This document shows, one piece after another, positions 20,426 to 28,956 of a DNA stretch of 64,000 nucleotides (the first letter of the stretch is position 1; every line of letters begins with the position of its first letter). The position numbers and the translations under genes are program-made. A model generated the notes under the pieces. The model was not told the DNA's origin. It searched no databases and worked only from the letters and a program-made list of their open reading frames with translations. The DNA comes from Bradyrhizobium icense (GTDB taxonomy: Bacteria; Pseudomonadota; Alphaproteobacteria; Rhizobiales; Xanthobacteraceae). The DNA lies in NCBI RefSeq assembly GCF_001693385.1, contig NZ_CP016428.1, forward strand, positions 4,154,001 through 4,218,000, written 5' to 3'.

Positions 20426-21941
20426 AGGCTGTGAATCTTTCATTTCGGCTTGGCGGATGTAGCGGAGATCAAGGCGGTCGTGATTCTCTATGTGCGTTGA
20501 TTCGCCGGAGAGAATAATGGCTGACGAAGGGCTCTTTGGAGAATTGCCGGAACAGGTAAAGCCCCGAGCGGGTGCGGAGCCGCGTGGAGCGCCGCGACTG
20601 CGCGAGCCAATGCGCGAGCAGATCGAACTTCGCGCTGTGGATATCGAGAGCCTGATCGGGCAAGAGCATCCGGCGCGCGTGATCTGGGGCTATGTTGAGG
20701 GGCTGGACCTGAGCGAGCTTGAGGATCGGGTCAAGGCGCGGGAGAATACGCCCGGCCATCCGCCGCCATCGCCACGACTGCTGCTGGCTCTTTGGCTTTA
20801 CGCCACGAGCGATGGCGTGGGCAGCGCGCGTGCCTTGGCCCGCCTCTGCGAGAACCATGACGTCTATCGCTGGCTCTGTGGCGGGGTGTCGATGAACTAT
20901 CACACGCTGTCGGACTTCCGGGTCGGTTGTGCCGACCTGCTCGACCGGTTGCTGAGCGAGCATCTGGCGGCGCTGAGCAAGGCGGGGCTGGTCGATCTGG
21001 AGAAGTTGACCCAAGACGGGGTGCGGATACGGGCCAATGCGGGGACCGGATCGTTCCGGCGCGAGGCGACGCTGGATCGGCAGATGGCGCAGGCCCAGGC
21101 GATAGTGGAGGAGCTGAAGCGCGAGGTCGATGCGGATCCGGAAGCCAGCAATCGGCGCATCCGGGCCGCCAGGGAGCGCGCGGCGCGCGAACGCAGCGAG
21201 CGCGTACAGGCTGCGCAAGCGGCGCTGGCCGAGATCAAGCGCAAGCGAAAGCAACTCGACGAGAAGGGCGGCAATGGCAAAAAGCCGAAGGAACCGCGGG
21301 CCTCTACCACAGACCCGCAGGCACGGGTGATGAAGATGGCGGATGCCGGCTTCCGTCCAGCCTACAACGTGCAGGTGGCCAGTGCAGCGGGCGAGCTGAT
21401 CGTGGTCACGGTCGATGTCGATAACAATGGATCGGATCGCGGCCTGATGCGGCCGATGCTGGAACGAACGCGCTCACTGCTGGGCTGCTTTCCCCGCCGC
21501 CACCTCGTCGATGGCGGGTTCTGCAGCGCCGAGGACATCGAGTGGGCGCATGGCAAAGGCGTTGACGTCTACTGCCCACCAACACAATCCAGGAGTGGCA
21601 TCGATCCTTATTTGCCCCGGCCCGGCGACAGCCCGGGCGTGTTGGCCTGGCGTGCCCGCATGGCCAGCGAAGATGGCAAGGCGCAGTACCGAGCCCGCAC
21701 GATCTGCGAATGCATCCATGCCCGCTGGCGCAACTGGGACCTGCGGCAATTGACCGTCCGCGGCATCGACAAGGTCCGCGCCGTCGTGCTCTGGTTCGCG
21801 CTCACCAACAACATCTTGCAGGGCCACCGTCTCGCCAAAACCTAGTGGCACCGCCAACGTCCGTCTCTTCACAACGGTCGGATCAACTCACACCCTGACC
21901 TCGCCTTGCCAATCCCCGCGGACCCAAAAGCTTCACAGGCT
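20426..21941 (+). mobile_element. IS1182-family insertion sequence, apparently intact
   Basis: The 1,516-bp element is bounded by imperfect terminal inverted repeats (left aggctgtgaatctttc; right, read inward, agcctgtgaagctttt). The 5 bases ctacg occur on both sides (20421-20425 and 21942-21946) as a target duplication. It contains one uninterrupted transposase gene. Confidence 0.75.
20517..21845 (+). CDS. IS1182-family transposase
   Basis: 442 residues from the ATG at 20517 with GGAGAG 5 bases upstream. The N-terminal part contains the family region ELRAVDIESLIGQEHPARVIW and YRWLCGGVSMNYHTLSDFR. Candidate catalytic acids are in TQDGVRIRANA, LVDGGFCS and the late glutamate in RTICECIHARW. 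A charged coiled-coil insert (residues 180-260) separates the first two. The ORF is uninterrupted, so the enzyme may be active. Confidence 0.93.
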   Translation: MADEGLFGELPEQVKPRAGAEPRGAPRLREPMREQIELRAVDIESLIGQEHPARVIWGYVEGLDLSELEDRVKARENTPGHPPPSPRLLLALWLYATSDGVGSARALARLCENHDVYRWLCGGVSMNYHTLSDFRVGCADLLDRLLSEHLAALSKAGLVDLEKLTQDGVRIRANAGTGSFRREATLDRQMAQAQAIVEELKREVDADPEASNRRIRAARERAARERSERVQAAQAALAEIKRKRKQLDEKGGNGKKPKEPRASTTDPQARVMKMADAGFRPAYNVQVASAAGELIVVTVDVDNNGSDRGLMRPMLERTRSLLGCFPRRHLVDGGFCSAEDIEWAHGKGVDVYCPPTQSRSGIDPYLPRPGDSPGVLAWRARMASEDGKAQYRARTICECIHARWRNWDLRQLTVRGIDKVRAVVLWFALTNNILQGHRLAKT

Positions 21942-21954
21942 CTACGGTCGCCCC

Positions 21955-22980
21955 TCACGCCATCGCGCGCTGCGGCAATAGCTCCGCGATCTGGATCGCA
22001 TTCAAGGCCGCGCCCTTCAGCAGCTGATCGGCCGACACGAACATCGAGATCGAGTGGCCGGAGGCATCGCTGAGGTCCTTGCGGATGCGACCGACGAGAA
22101 CGTCGTCCTGGCCGGACGCATCGATCGGCATCGGAAAGTAGTTCTTCGCGCGGTCGTCGACGATTTTGACGCCCGGCGCCTTCGACAGGATCGCGCGCAC
22201 CTCGTCCTCGGTGATCGGCTTTTCGCATTCGAAGGTGATGGCTTCGCAATGGGCGCGCAGCACCGGCACGCGGACGCAGGTGACGCCGATCGCGATCTTG
22301 TCGTCCTCGAAGATCTTGCGTGTCTCCTTGATCACCTTGGTCTCTTCGTCGTTGTAGCCGGTCTCGGGGTCGATCGCGGTGTTGTGGCTGAAGACGTTGA
22401 ACGCGTAGGGGAGCGGGATCACCTTGGGCGTGAAAGGCCGGCCGTCCAGATAGGCGCGGGTCGACTCCACGAGCTCTTCCATCGCGGCCGCGCCTGCGCC
22501 GCTTGCCGCCTGGTAGGTCGAGACGATCATGCGCTTGATGCGGTTCTGGCGGTGGATCGGCCACAGCGGCACCAGCGCGGTGATGGCCGAGCAGTTCGGG
22601 TTGGCGATGATGCCCTTGTGGTCGCGGATGCGGCCCGCATTGATCTCGGGGATCACCAGCGGTACGTTCGGGTCCATCCGGAACGCCGAGGAATTGTCGA
22701 CCACGACCGCGCCGGCCTTCACGGCAGCGGGCGCGAACTTGCGCGAGATGCCGCCGCCGGCCGAGAACAGCGCGATGTCGACGCCTTCGAACGACTTTTC
22801 GGTGAGCTCCTCGATGACGATCTTCTCGCCGCGGAAGTCGATGGTCTTGCCGGCCGAGCGGGCGCTCGCCAGCGCCTTGAGCTTGCCGACGGGAAAATGG
22901 CGCCTGTCCATGGTGGCGATGAATTCGGCGCCGACCGCGCCGGTCACGCCGACGATGGCAACAACGGGTTCGTGGCTCAC
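21955..22980 (-). CDS. asd: Aspartate-semialdehyde dehydrogenase
   Basis: Reduces aspartyl phosphate to aspartate semialdehyde, the branch point to lysine/diaminopimelate, threonine and methionine. 341 residues from a GTG at 22980, chosen because AGAGG lies 8 bases upstream; an in-frame ATG at 23004 has no ribosome site. Motifs: nucleotide-binding VAIVGVTGAVG, active-site cysteine in NPNCSAI and YQAASGAGAAAMEEL. Between the promoter and this gene lie a Thr/Lys-rich 23-residue leader peptide and a terminator (see 23018-23148), so expression is probably controlled by attenuation. Confidence 0.97.
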   Translation of the reverse strand: MSHEPVVAIVGVTGAVGAEFIATMDRRHFPVGKLKALASARSAGKTIDFRGEKIVIEELTEKSFEGVDIALFSAGGGISRKFAPAAVKAGAVVVDNSSAFRMDPNVPLVIPEINAGRIRDHKGIIANPNCSAITALVPLWPIHRQNRIKRMIVSTYQAASGAGAAAMEELVESTRAYLDGRPFTPKVIPLPYAFNVFSHNTAIDPETGYNDEETKVIKETRKIFEDDKIAIGVTCVRVPVLRAHCEAITFECEKPITEDEVRAILSKAPGVKIVDDRAKNYFPMPIDASGQDDVLVGRIRKDLSDASGHSISMFVSADQLLKGAALNAIQIAELLPQRAMA

Positions 22981-23017
22981 GGGTCTATCCTCTGGTTTAA
23001 GCATATGCTTGCGGGCA

Positions 23018-23051
23018 ATAAAAAAGCCCCGGTCCTTTTCAGGCGGGGCTT
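23018..23051 (-). terminator. Terminator (attenuator) before asd
   Basis: Read on the minus strand: aagccccg, a 12-base loop, cggggctt, then a run of Ts (ttttttatt). It sits between the leader peptide stop and the asd start. Its left arm (agcccc) can instead pair with ggggct inside the leader ORF (23096-23103), giving an alternative antiterminator. Confidence 0.8.
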
Positions 23052-23076
23052 CGGTTCGGATGATGCGGTCGTTCGA

Positions 23077-23148
23077 CTACGCGCGCGCGGCTCCCGAGCC
23101 CCCAGAGGGTGCTTTGGTTTTCGCGGTCGCTTTGGTCGAAGTCGTCAT
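23077..23148 (-). CDS. Threonine/lysine-rich leader peptide of asd
   Basis: A 23-codon ORF starting MTTSTKATAKTK; five of the first twelve residues are threonine and three are lysine, two end products of the pathway served by asd. It ends in TAG, 26 bases before the terminator hairpin. The late codons TCT GGG GGC TCG GGA contain gggggctcgg, which can pair with ccgaagcccc at the left arm of the terminator (nine pairs with one bulge); ggctcgggagcc can fold on itself. A ribosome finishing the peptide would cover this segment and allow termination; one stalled at Thr/Lys codons would leave it free. No Shine-Dalgarno precedes the ATG, fitting a leaderless transcript. Function is inferred. Confidence 0.65.
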   Translation of the reverse strand: MTTSTKATAKTKAPSGGSGAARA

Positions 23149-23156
23149 GGCGCGGA

Positions 23157-23185
23157 CTTATGCGGCAGCTTTGAGCTGCCGTCAA
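23157..23185 (-). promoter_or_regulatory. Promoter of the asd leader transcript
   Basis: On the minus strand: TTGACG (23185-23180), 17-base spacer, CATAAG (23162-23157), then 8 bases to the leader ATG at 23148. The predicted transcription start is at or next to the ATG. Confidence 0.6.
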
Positions 23186-23232
23186 CGGCTTTTCGCCTTA
23201 TCCGGGCTGCAACGGAGGCAGACGAGCCCGCA

Positions 23233-23838
23233 TCATCGCCGCCTTGCGGCGCCGGGAGGCTCGAGGATCACCGCTTTCAGGTCGTTGCCAGTCATGACGA
23301 CGATCGCAAAATTCAGCCGGCCGCGTTCGCGGATCAGGCCGCCGCTGATGGCCTTGCCCGACGCCGCGTGCTCGGCCACGCGGACGGCATCTGCCAGGCG
23401 CTGCCGGATCGTCTTCAGTGCAACGAGGTTGCTGCGGTCCCCGGCATCGAACTCCTTCAAAGGAAAGGCGGCTTCGCCGCCGACGATCTTGCCGGTCGTG
23501 GCGTCGATGGTGTGGTGCCAGATGCGGTCGTTGTGAAGGGTCTTGACGCGGTAGACCGGTGAATCCGGCGCGCCGTCGAAGCTGACGTCGGCGGTCGTCG
23601 CGCCGGCATGTAGCGCTTCGGCGATGGCCATCGCCTGGCTCAGCGAGATGGCCGAGCCACGGAAAAGCTCGAGCTCGCGACTGACCGCCTGCTGGTCGGA
23701 CGCGGCACCATCGTCGGCCTCATTGCGGAGCGAGGTCGGCTCGTCGGTCGGCGAGGCCATGGCATAGATCGGGGCAGGGAGGATGACCGCCACCAGGACG
23801 ACTGCAAGCAAATGTCTCCAACATCGGGGCGTACGCAT
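23233..23838 (-). CDS. PepSY-domain exported protein
   Basis: 201 residues from the ATG at 23838 (GGAG 9 bases upstream), the start of a clear signal peptide (RHLLAVVLVAVILPAPIYAMA); the open frame extends to 24183 without supporting features. Two PepSY-like repeats follow: SLSQAMAIAEALHAGATTADVSF with YRVKTLHNDRIWHHTIDATTGKIVGG, and LVALKTIRQRLADAVRVAE. PepSY proteins are periplasmic, often peptidase-inhibitory or redox-associated. A 21-bp palindrome upstream (24032-24052), shared with the patatin gene, suggests control by the adjacent TetR regulator. Confidence 0.8.
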   Translation of the reverse strand: MRTPRCWRHLLAVVLVAVILPAPIYAMASPTDEPTSLRNEADDGAASDQQAVSRELELFRGSAISLSQAMAIAEALHAGATTADVSFDGAPDSPVYRVKTLHNDRIWHHTIDATTGKIVGGEAAFPLKEFDAGDRSNLVALKTIRQRLADAVRVAEHAASGKAISGGLIRERGRLNFAIVVMTGNDLKAVILEPPGAARRR

Positions 23839-24031
23839 GTTTGCAAGTCTCCATCCTTGAGGCTGTCTCTGCCGGCGGAGGGGCCGGTTCGTCTCGTATA
23901 ACGCGCGGCCGACCCTTTGGAGGCATACGGGTCGGCCGCGGAACGCCGCAAAGGTACCGCCGTTCGCAGCGATCGAAGCGGTGCGAGCCCCGCCGGGACT
24001 GCCAAACAGGAACTCGCACTTCGCTTGTAAC

Positions 24032-24052
24032 AAAACCATACCGTATCGTTTT
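24032..24052. promoter_or_regulatory. Palindromic TetR operator, copy 1
   Basis: Half sites AAAACnATAC and GTATnGTTTT are perfect inverted repeats around a single central base. It lies upstream of the PepSY gene and downstream of tetR. A near-identical site is at 26244-26264. Confidence 0.65.
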
Positions 24053-24112
24053 GTTTTGGTCAAGAACGCCCCCGCGCCGCTCCGCATGTGAAACTCCGTT
24101 CTCACGGAATTG

Positions 24113-24889
24113 TCAGCGGGAGGGACGTCGCCGAGGTGTCGTTTTGGGAATGGACTGGACGCGATTCGGTGGCCCGAGTGCACCGGCCAGGAACAGCCTG
24201 ATCGCCAACCGCATGCGCTTTTCGGCGGACTTCATCTCCAGCGGCGTTCCGAACGTCGCCATGCGGTGCGTGTGACCGACGACCACGTCGAGAAAGACCT
24301 CCGCCGCGATCCCGGTATCCTCGACGTCCATGGCACCCTGCGCGACCAGATGATCAAAGAACCGCGCCGTCGTTGAAACGGCCTTCAACCAGCCTTCCTC
24401 CTTGCCAAGCTTGGCAATGTCGGGAAAGTTGATGGCCTGTGACGTCATCATGCGGCTGAACGCGACGGCATCGGGTCCGCAGGTGAACATCAGCATCTCG
24501 CGCCCGACCTCTATCAGGCGCTGCTCGACCGAAATGTCCGAGGCACGCGTGAGCTGCACCTCCGCCGCTTCGGCAAGCGGCGCAAGCCAGCGGTCAATTT
24601 CGCGCCTCAGCACTTCCGCAAACAGTCCGCGCTTGTCGCCGTAGCGCGCATAGACGGTGGGCTTGCTGACCCGGGCTGCTTCCGCAACCGCATCAAGCGA
24701 CGTCGCATCATAGCCCCGGTCCAAGAAAAGACGGGTGGCAACTTCGATCAGCCGCTGATCGCGCTCGATGGCGGCGCTCTTCGTCGGCCGGCCGCCGCGC
24801 GACTTCGGGACGTCTCGCCTTGCCGGTCTGGCCTTGGTCGCAGTCAATCCCATGCCCAATGATTCCTGCGCGGTCGTAATAGTCGTCAT
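24113..24889 (-). CDS. TetR/AcrR-family transcriptional repressor
   Basis: 258 residues; an in-frame ATG twelve codons later could be the true start. After a basic N-terminal tail (SRGGRPTKSAAI), the TetR helix-turn-helix reads LFLDRGYDATSLDAVAEAARVSKPTVYARYGDKRGLF in sections, residues about 50-90. The remainder is the helical ligand-binding and dimer domain, including the AefR-like region LMFTCGPDAVAFSRMM. It lies 100 bases downstream of the patatin gene on the same strand and upstream of the PepSY gene; both have the same palindrome, which is the likely binding site and would include autoregulation if patatin and tetR are cotranscribed. Confidence 0.92.
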   Translation of the reverse strand: MTTITTAQESLGMGLTATKARPARRDVPKSRGGRPTKSAAIERDQRLIEVATRLFLDRGYDATSLDAVAEAARVSKPTVYARYGDKRGLFAEVLRREIDRWLAPLAEAAEVQLTRASDISVEQRLIEVGREMLMFTCGPDAVAFSRMMTSQAINFPDIAKLGKEEGWLKAVSTTARFFDHLVAQGAMDVEDTGIAAEVFLDVVVGHTHRMATFGTPLEMKSAEKRMRLAIRLFLAGALGPPNRVQSIPKTTPRRRPSR

Positions 24890-24989
24890 TGCTCTATAAC
24901 GCGCAGCAACAGGGGCGTCATCGCGAATCTGGCCGAATTGGCCATATCGGCAACCGTCCAGGCAGGTCGTCGTGCGCTCCTAAAGTGGT

Positions 24990-26168
24990 TCACGGAAGCG
25001 TGGCCGTCCAGGCGCGGCCCGATGCAGCCTTCTCATAGCCATACCGATAGAGGGCGCGCATATAGGTGGTGTCGAATCCCTCGGAGCGCAGCGCCGGATA
25101 GTCGCGCTCGATATAGGACAGATGGAAGCCCCACCGGTTGCGCTTGGCGAAATCGTAGGTCGAGAAGATGACCGAGCGCGTCTGGGACTGGGTGATCGAC
25201 GACAGGCTGCGCGAGGCGACATCGAGCGTGCTGTTGGACACGAGCTCGAAAGTTCGTTCGAGCTTCTTGTTGACGAGGATGTAGATGTTCATCCGGCTGT
25301 TTCCGGGCAGGCGTCCCTGGAAGAGCAGGGCATCCGGCAGCGTCAGGACCGGAGCTGTCACGCCGCCGTCGACATGCATCTCCTGAAAGCGCCGGCCCTG
25401 GCCCTCGGCTTCGATGAGGATGGGCGGGAAGACCAGAGGAATGCTGGCGGAGGCCGCCATCACGTCGCGAAACAGGTGCAGCGCCTCGGGCGAACCGACG
25501 GCTGCGATTTTCCCCATGTCCCAAACGACCGTGCGCTGGGTGTCGAGATCGGTCGTCACCACGAGCAGTTTTCGGCCCTTGGCATTTTCGCGTGCAACGG
25601 CGGCCAGGATCTCCGGCCCGACATAGCGAGCCACCAACTCGCGCAGTCGCTTGTTGCCGAACAGGCCGGATCCGAAGAGCACGCGGATGATGCTGGGATC
25701 ATCGAGCAGGCTCTCGGCTATGCCGCTGGTGTAGACCTCCCTCAGCGTGTCGTCGTATTGGGACCCGAGGAACGCAAAGGGCGCGATCAGGCCGCCGGTG
25801 CTTACGCCTGAGACGACCGAGAAGGTCGGGCGGGTGCCGGCCGCGGTCCAGCCGTTCAGCACGCCCACCCCATAGGCGCCATCTGCGCCGCCGCCGGAGA
25901 GCGCGAGATAGGTCCTGGTTGAGGAGAGGTCGTCTTTCTCGAAACGGAATTTCGTGACGGGGTCGTCAGTGTAGCGCCGCAGGCCGTCGATATCGAGCAC
26001 GCGGGAGCTAGAGGAATCCGCAGCGCTGTAGGGCGTCCGCGGCAGGGACGTGCAGGCGGCCAGCGCGAGGCTGCACAGCAAGACGGCTGACCTGAGCAGG
26101 CGTGAGCCTGTCCTCCTGATCCGCCCGTCGGAGAGAATTGATCCATTCAGAAGAGAGGGGGAGGGCAT
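24990..26168 (-). CDS. Patatin-like phospholipase lipoprotein
   Basis: 392 residues. A lipobox (LALAAC, cysteine 39) predicts an outer- or inner-membrane lipoprotein. The patatin catalytic elements are complete: oxyanion loop SGGGADGAYG (residues 91-100), nucleophile elbow GVSTGG with S123, and the aspartate in MHVDGGV. It would hydrolyse acyl lipids at the cell envelope. A 21-bp palindrome 76 bases upstream matches the one before the PepSY gene, and a TetR repressor gene follows 100 bases downstream. Confidence 0.92.
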   Translation of the reverse strand: MPSPSLLNGSILSDGRIRRTGSRLLRSAVLLCSLALAACTSLPRTPYSAADSSSSRVLDIDGLRRYTDDPVTKFRFEKDDLSSTRTYLALSGGGADGAYGVGVLNGWTAAGTRPTFSVVSGVSTGGLIAPFAFLGSQYDDTLREVYTSGIAESLLDDPSIIRVLFGSGLFGNKRLRELVARYVGPEILAAVARENAKGRKLLVVTTDLDTQRTVVWDMGKIAAVGSPEALHLFRDVMAASASIPLVFPPILIEAEGQGRRFQEMHVDGGVTAPVLTLPDALLFQGRLPGNSRMNIYILVNKKLERTFELVSNSTLDVASRSLSSITQSQTRSVIFSTYDFAKRNRWGFHLSYIERDYPALRSEGFDTTYMRALYRYGYEKAASGRAWTATLP

Positions 26169-26243
26169 TCGCCGTCAGTTACCGTACACGCAGTTGCCGC
26201 CGCTGGCCTCACCGCCGCGGCGTCCCGTCATGGCTTCGTTTAT

Positions 26244-26264
26244 AAAACTACACGGTATCGTTTT
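26244..26264. promoter_or_regulatory. Palindromic TetR operator, copy 2
   Basis: Half sites AAAACnACAC and GTATnGTTTT, one mismatch from perfect symmetry, upstream of the patatin gene. The right half and central spacing are the same as in copy 1. Confidence 0.65.
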
Positions 26265-26387
26265 ATTTAACAAGGGAGATGCTGAGCCGCTCTGGGCGGC
26301 TCAATTGTGTCCGGCGTGGGGCACGGGCTGTTCGGAACGCGCACTGAGCGGTTGATTGGCCGTTCCCGGCACGCAATAAGCAGCGCC

Positions 26388-27521
26388 ATGAATCTTCCCA
26401 ATCATTTCGAATTGCTCGCCACCAATGGTACTGCGCGCACCGGGCGACTGACTACGCCGCATGGCGTAGTGCAAACGCCGGCCTTTATGCCGGTCGGCAC
26501 GGCGGGCGCGATGAAGGGCATGCATTGGCGCGAGGTGCGGGACGCCGGCGCCGATATAGTGCTCGGCAACACCTATCATTTGATGCTGCGGCCGGGCGCC
26601 GAGCGGATCGCCGCACTTGGCGGCTTGCAGACCTTCACCGGCTGGAACGGGCCGATGCTGACGGACTCTGGCGGCTTCCAGGTGATGTCGCTGTCGGACC
26701 TGCGCAAGGTGAGCGAGAAAGCCGTGACGTTTCGCTCGCATATCGACGGCACCAAGGTCGAGCTGTCGCCGGAGCGTTCGATCGAGGTGCAGCGGCTGCT
26801 CGGCTCCGACATCGCGATGCAGATGGACGAATGCGTGCGGCTGCCGGCTGCGCGCGACGACATAGAACGCGCGATGCGGCTGTCGTTGCGCTGGGCCGAG
26901 CGCAGCAAACGGGCGTTCGAGACCGCGCCTGATGGCTACATGCTGTTCGGTATCGTGCAGGGCGGCGACATTCCCGAGATGCGCCACATCAGCGCGCGCG
27001 AACTGGTCGACATCGGTTTCCACGGCTACGCGATCGGCGGGCTTGCAGTGGGCGAGCCGCAGGCCGTGATGTTGTCGATGATCGAGGAAACCGCGCCTGC
27101 GCTGCCGGCCGATCGGCCGCGCTATCTGATGGGCGTCGGCACGCCGGAGGATCTGCTGGAGGCGGTGGCGCGCGGCATCGACATGTTCGATTGCGTGATG
27201 CCGACCAGGAACGGGCGTCACGGCATGGCGTTCACGCGTTTCGGCCAGATCAATCTGCGCAACGCCCGCCATGCCGACGATCCGCGGCCGCTCGATGAGG
27301 AGAGCGAATGGCCCGCAGCGCGCAACATCTCGCGCGCCTATTTGCATCATCTGGTCAGGTCGGGAGAAACGCTCGGCGCGATGCTACTGTCGGAGATCAA
27401 CGTGGCTTATTACCAGTATCTGATGCAGGGCATGCGCGACGCGATCACCGCCGGCACGTTCGAGGCATTCCAAAAACAAACGCGCGCCGGATGGGCGCGC
27501 GGTGATATTGCTCCACGATAG
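26388..27521 (+). CDS. tgt: tRNA-guanine transglycosylase lacking zinc ligands
   Basis: Exchanges guanine for a queuine precursor at position 34 of GUN-anticodon tRNAs. 377 residues from the ATG at 26388, the usual family length; the frame is open further 5'. Catalytic regions are intact: [12 protein letters not shown] (D93), GVGTPEDL and [15 protein letters not shown] (D268). The C-terminal zinc site is absent: the three cysteines of the usual CxCxxC are S306, W308 and A311, and the histidine is I337, while flanking residues ([18 protein letters not shown]) are conserved. The protein is therefore probably a zinc-free variant rather than a decayed gene. queA lies upstream at 17774. Confidence 0.95.
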   Translation: MNLPNHFELLATNGTARTGRLTTPHGVVQTPAFMPVGTAGAMKGMHWREVRDAGADIVLGNTYHLMLRPGAERIAALGGLQTFTGWNGPMLTDSGGFQVMSLSDLRKVSEKAVTFRSHIDGTKVELSPERSIEVQRLLGSDIAMQMDECVRLPAARDDIERAMRLSLRWAERSKRAFETAPDGYMLFGIVQGGDIPEMRHISARELVDIGFHGYAIGGLAVGEPQAVMLSMIEETAPALPADRPRYLMGVGTPEDLLEAVARGIDMFDCVMPTRNGRHGMAFTRFGQINLRNARHADDPRPLDEESEWPAARNISRAYLHHLVRSGETLGAMLLSEINVAYYQYLMQGMRDAITAGTFEAFQKQTRAGWARGDIAPR

Positions 27522-27527
27522 TTTGAA

Positions 27528-27743
27528 TCAATTACAGGCGAACCGCTTGACCGAATGCTTGGTCACGAAACCGTAACCGCAGGTGTCGCAGGTCCAGAGA
27601 TAGCTGATCACGTTGTCGTTGAGGTAGGCTGAAGCTTCCGCAGCCACCATGGTGTCGGCGCACACGGGGCAGGTCGGCAAATCACATCCGCGCGGATCTG
27701 GCCCAAGCGCTACGGTCGACCGGATTTCAGCAATAGCTGGCAT
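27528..27743 (-). CDS. Small zinc-ribbon protein
   Basis: 71 residues with two CxxC knuckles (CPVCADTMV and WTCDTCGYGF) spaced as a zinc ribbon, followed by a short basic end. Convergent with tgt, six bases from its stop. No family name or role is known to me; such proteins often bind nucleic acid or a protein partner. Confidence 0.7.
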   Translation of the reverse strand: MPAIAEIRSTVALGPDPRGCDLPTCPVCADTMVAAEASAYLNDNVISYLWTCDTCGYGFVTKHSVKRFACN

Positions 27744-27976
27744 CGTGACCTCCCTGCGATCTGAACCTCAGGCTCAGCCCACGACCAAAGTATAAACAGA
27801 AATCTTTGACGATGTCGCAACATAAATGCGTTGATTTCGCGATATTTAGCGACGTTCTTGTTTTGCAATGCAGCGAATGCTTCGTTCCGGTATTTCTGCC
27901 TTGCGCATCGATGTGGCCGCCTCCTAAGTAAGAGAGCGCCTTTTCCCCCGCACATGATCGCTTTGGGAGTGTCGAG

Positions 27977-28954
27977 ATGGATGCATCGTTAGCCGCGGGT
28001 GCAGTGCAACGTCCTGGGCGGGGACGGGTCTTCGACTCCATCGTCGATGCGATCGGCGACACACCGATCGTTCGTTTGCGCAAACTGCCGGAGCAGCATG
28101 GTGTTAGCGCAACCATCCTGGCCAAGCTGGAATATTTCAATCCCGCCGCGAGCGTCAAAGATCGCATTGGCGCGGCGATGGTGATCGCGATGGAAAAGGC
28201 CGGCGTGATCAACGCCGACACCGTGCTGATCGAGCCGACCTCAGGCAATACCGGCATCGCGCTGGCGTTTGTCGCTGCCTCCCGTGGCTACCGGCTGAAG
28301 TTGGTGATGCCGGAATCGATGTCGATCGAGCGGCGCAAGATGCTGGCGTTTCTCGGCGCCGAGATCATCCTGACGCCGGCTGCGCAGGGTATGAAGGGTT
28401 CGATCGCAACCGCAGAGGAACTGGTGCGGACGACGCCCAACGCGGTGATGCCGCAGCAGTTCAAGAACCTCGCCAATCCCGAAATTCACCGCCGCACGAC
28501 AGCGGAGGAGATCTGGAACGACACCGGCGGCAATATCGATGTCTTCGTCGCCGGCGTCGGCACCGGCGGTACCATCACCGGCGTCGGCCAGGTGCTGAAA
28601 CCGCGCAAGCCGTCATTGCGGATCGTCGCCGTCGAGCCGGAGGAAAGCCCGGTGCTCGGCGGCGGTCAGCATACGCCACACAAGATCCAGGGCATCGGCG
28701 CCGGCTTCATTCCGGACATTCTGGATCGCTCCGTGATCGATGAGATCGTCAGGGTCAACGGCCCGACGGCGATCGAAACCTCGCGTGCGCTGGCGCGCAT
28801 GGAGGGTATTCCCGGCGGCATTTCCTCGGGCGCTGCAATCGCGGCGGCGCTTGCGATCGGCAAGCGTCCCGAGAGCGCCGGCAAGACCATTTTGGCCGTC
28901 GTGCCGTCATTCTCAGAGCGGTATCTTTCGACGGCATTGTTTGAAGGAATCTAG
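27977..28954 (+). CDS. cysK: Cysteine synthase (O-acetylserine sulfhydrylase)
   Basis: Forms cysteine from O-acetylserine and sulfide using pyridoxal phosphate. 325 residues. The PLP lysine is K61 in [11 protein letters not shown]; the phosphate/substrate loop is [24 protein letters not shown] binds the cofactor phosphate. The C-terminus contains the usual [14 protein letters not shown] BrnA-like gene starts 2 bases after the stop and is probably cotranscribed. Confidence 0.96.
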   Translation: MDASLAAGAVQRPGRGRVFDSIVDAIGDTPIVRLRKLPEQHGVSATILAKLEYFNPAASVKDRIGAAMVIAMEKAGVINADTVLIEPTSGNTGIALAFVAASRGYRLKLVMPESMSIERRKMLAFLGAEIILTPAAQGMKGSIATAEELVRTTPNAVMPQQFKNLANPEIHRRTTAEEIWNDTGGNIDVFVAGVGTGGTITGVGQVLKPRKPSLRIVAVEPEESPVLGGGQHTPHKIQGIGAGFIPDILDRSVIDEIVRVNGPTAIETSRALARMEGIPGGISSGAAIAAALAIGKRPESAGKTILAVVPSFSERYLSTALFEGI

Positions 28955-28956
28955 CG

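Noticed and set aside
22054-23562. 502-codon plus-strand open frame
   Set aside because: Antisense to asd and its leader; composition is that of a shadow frame.
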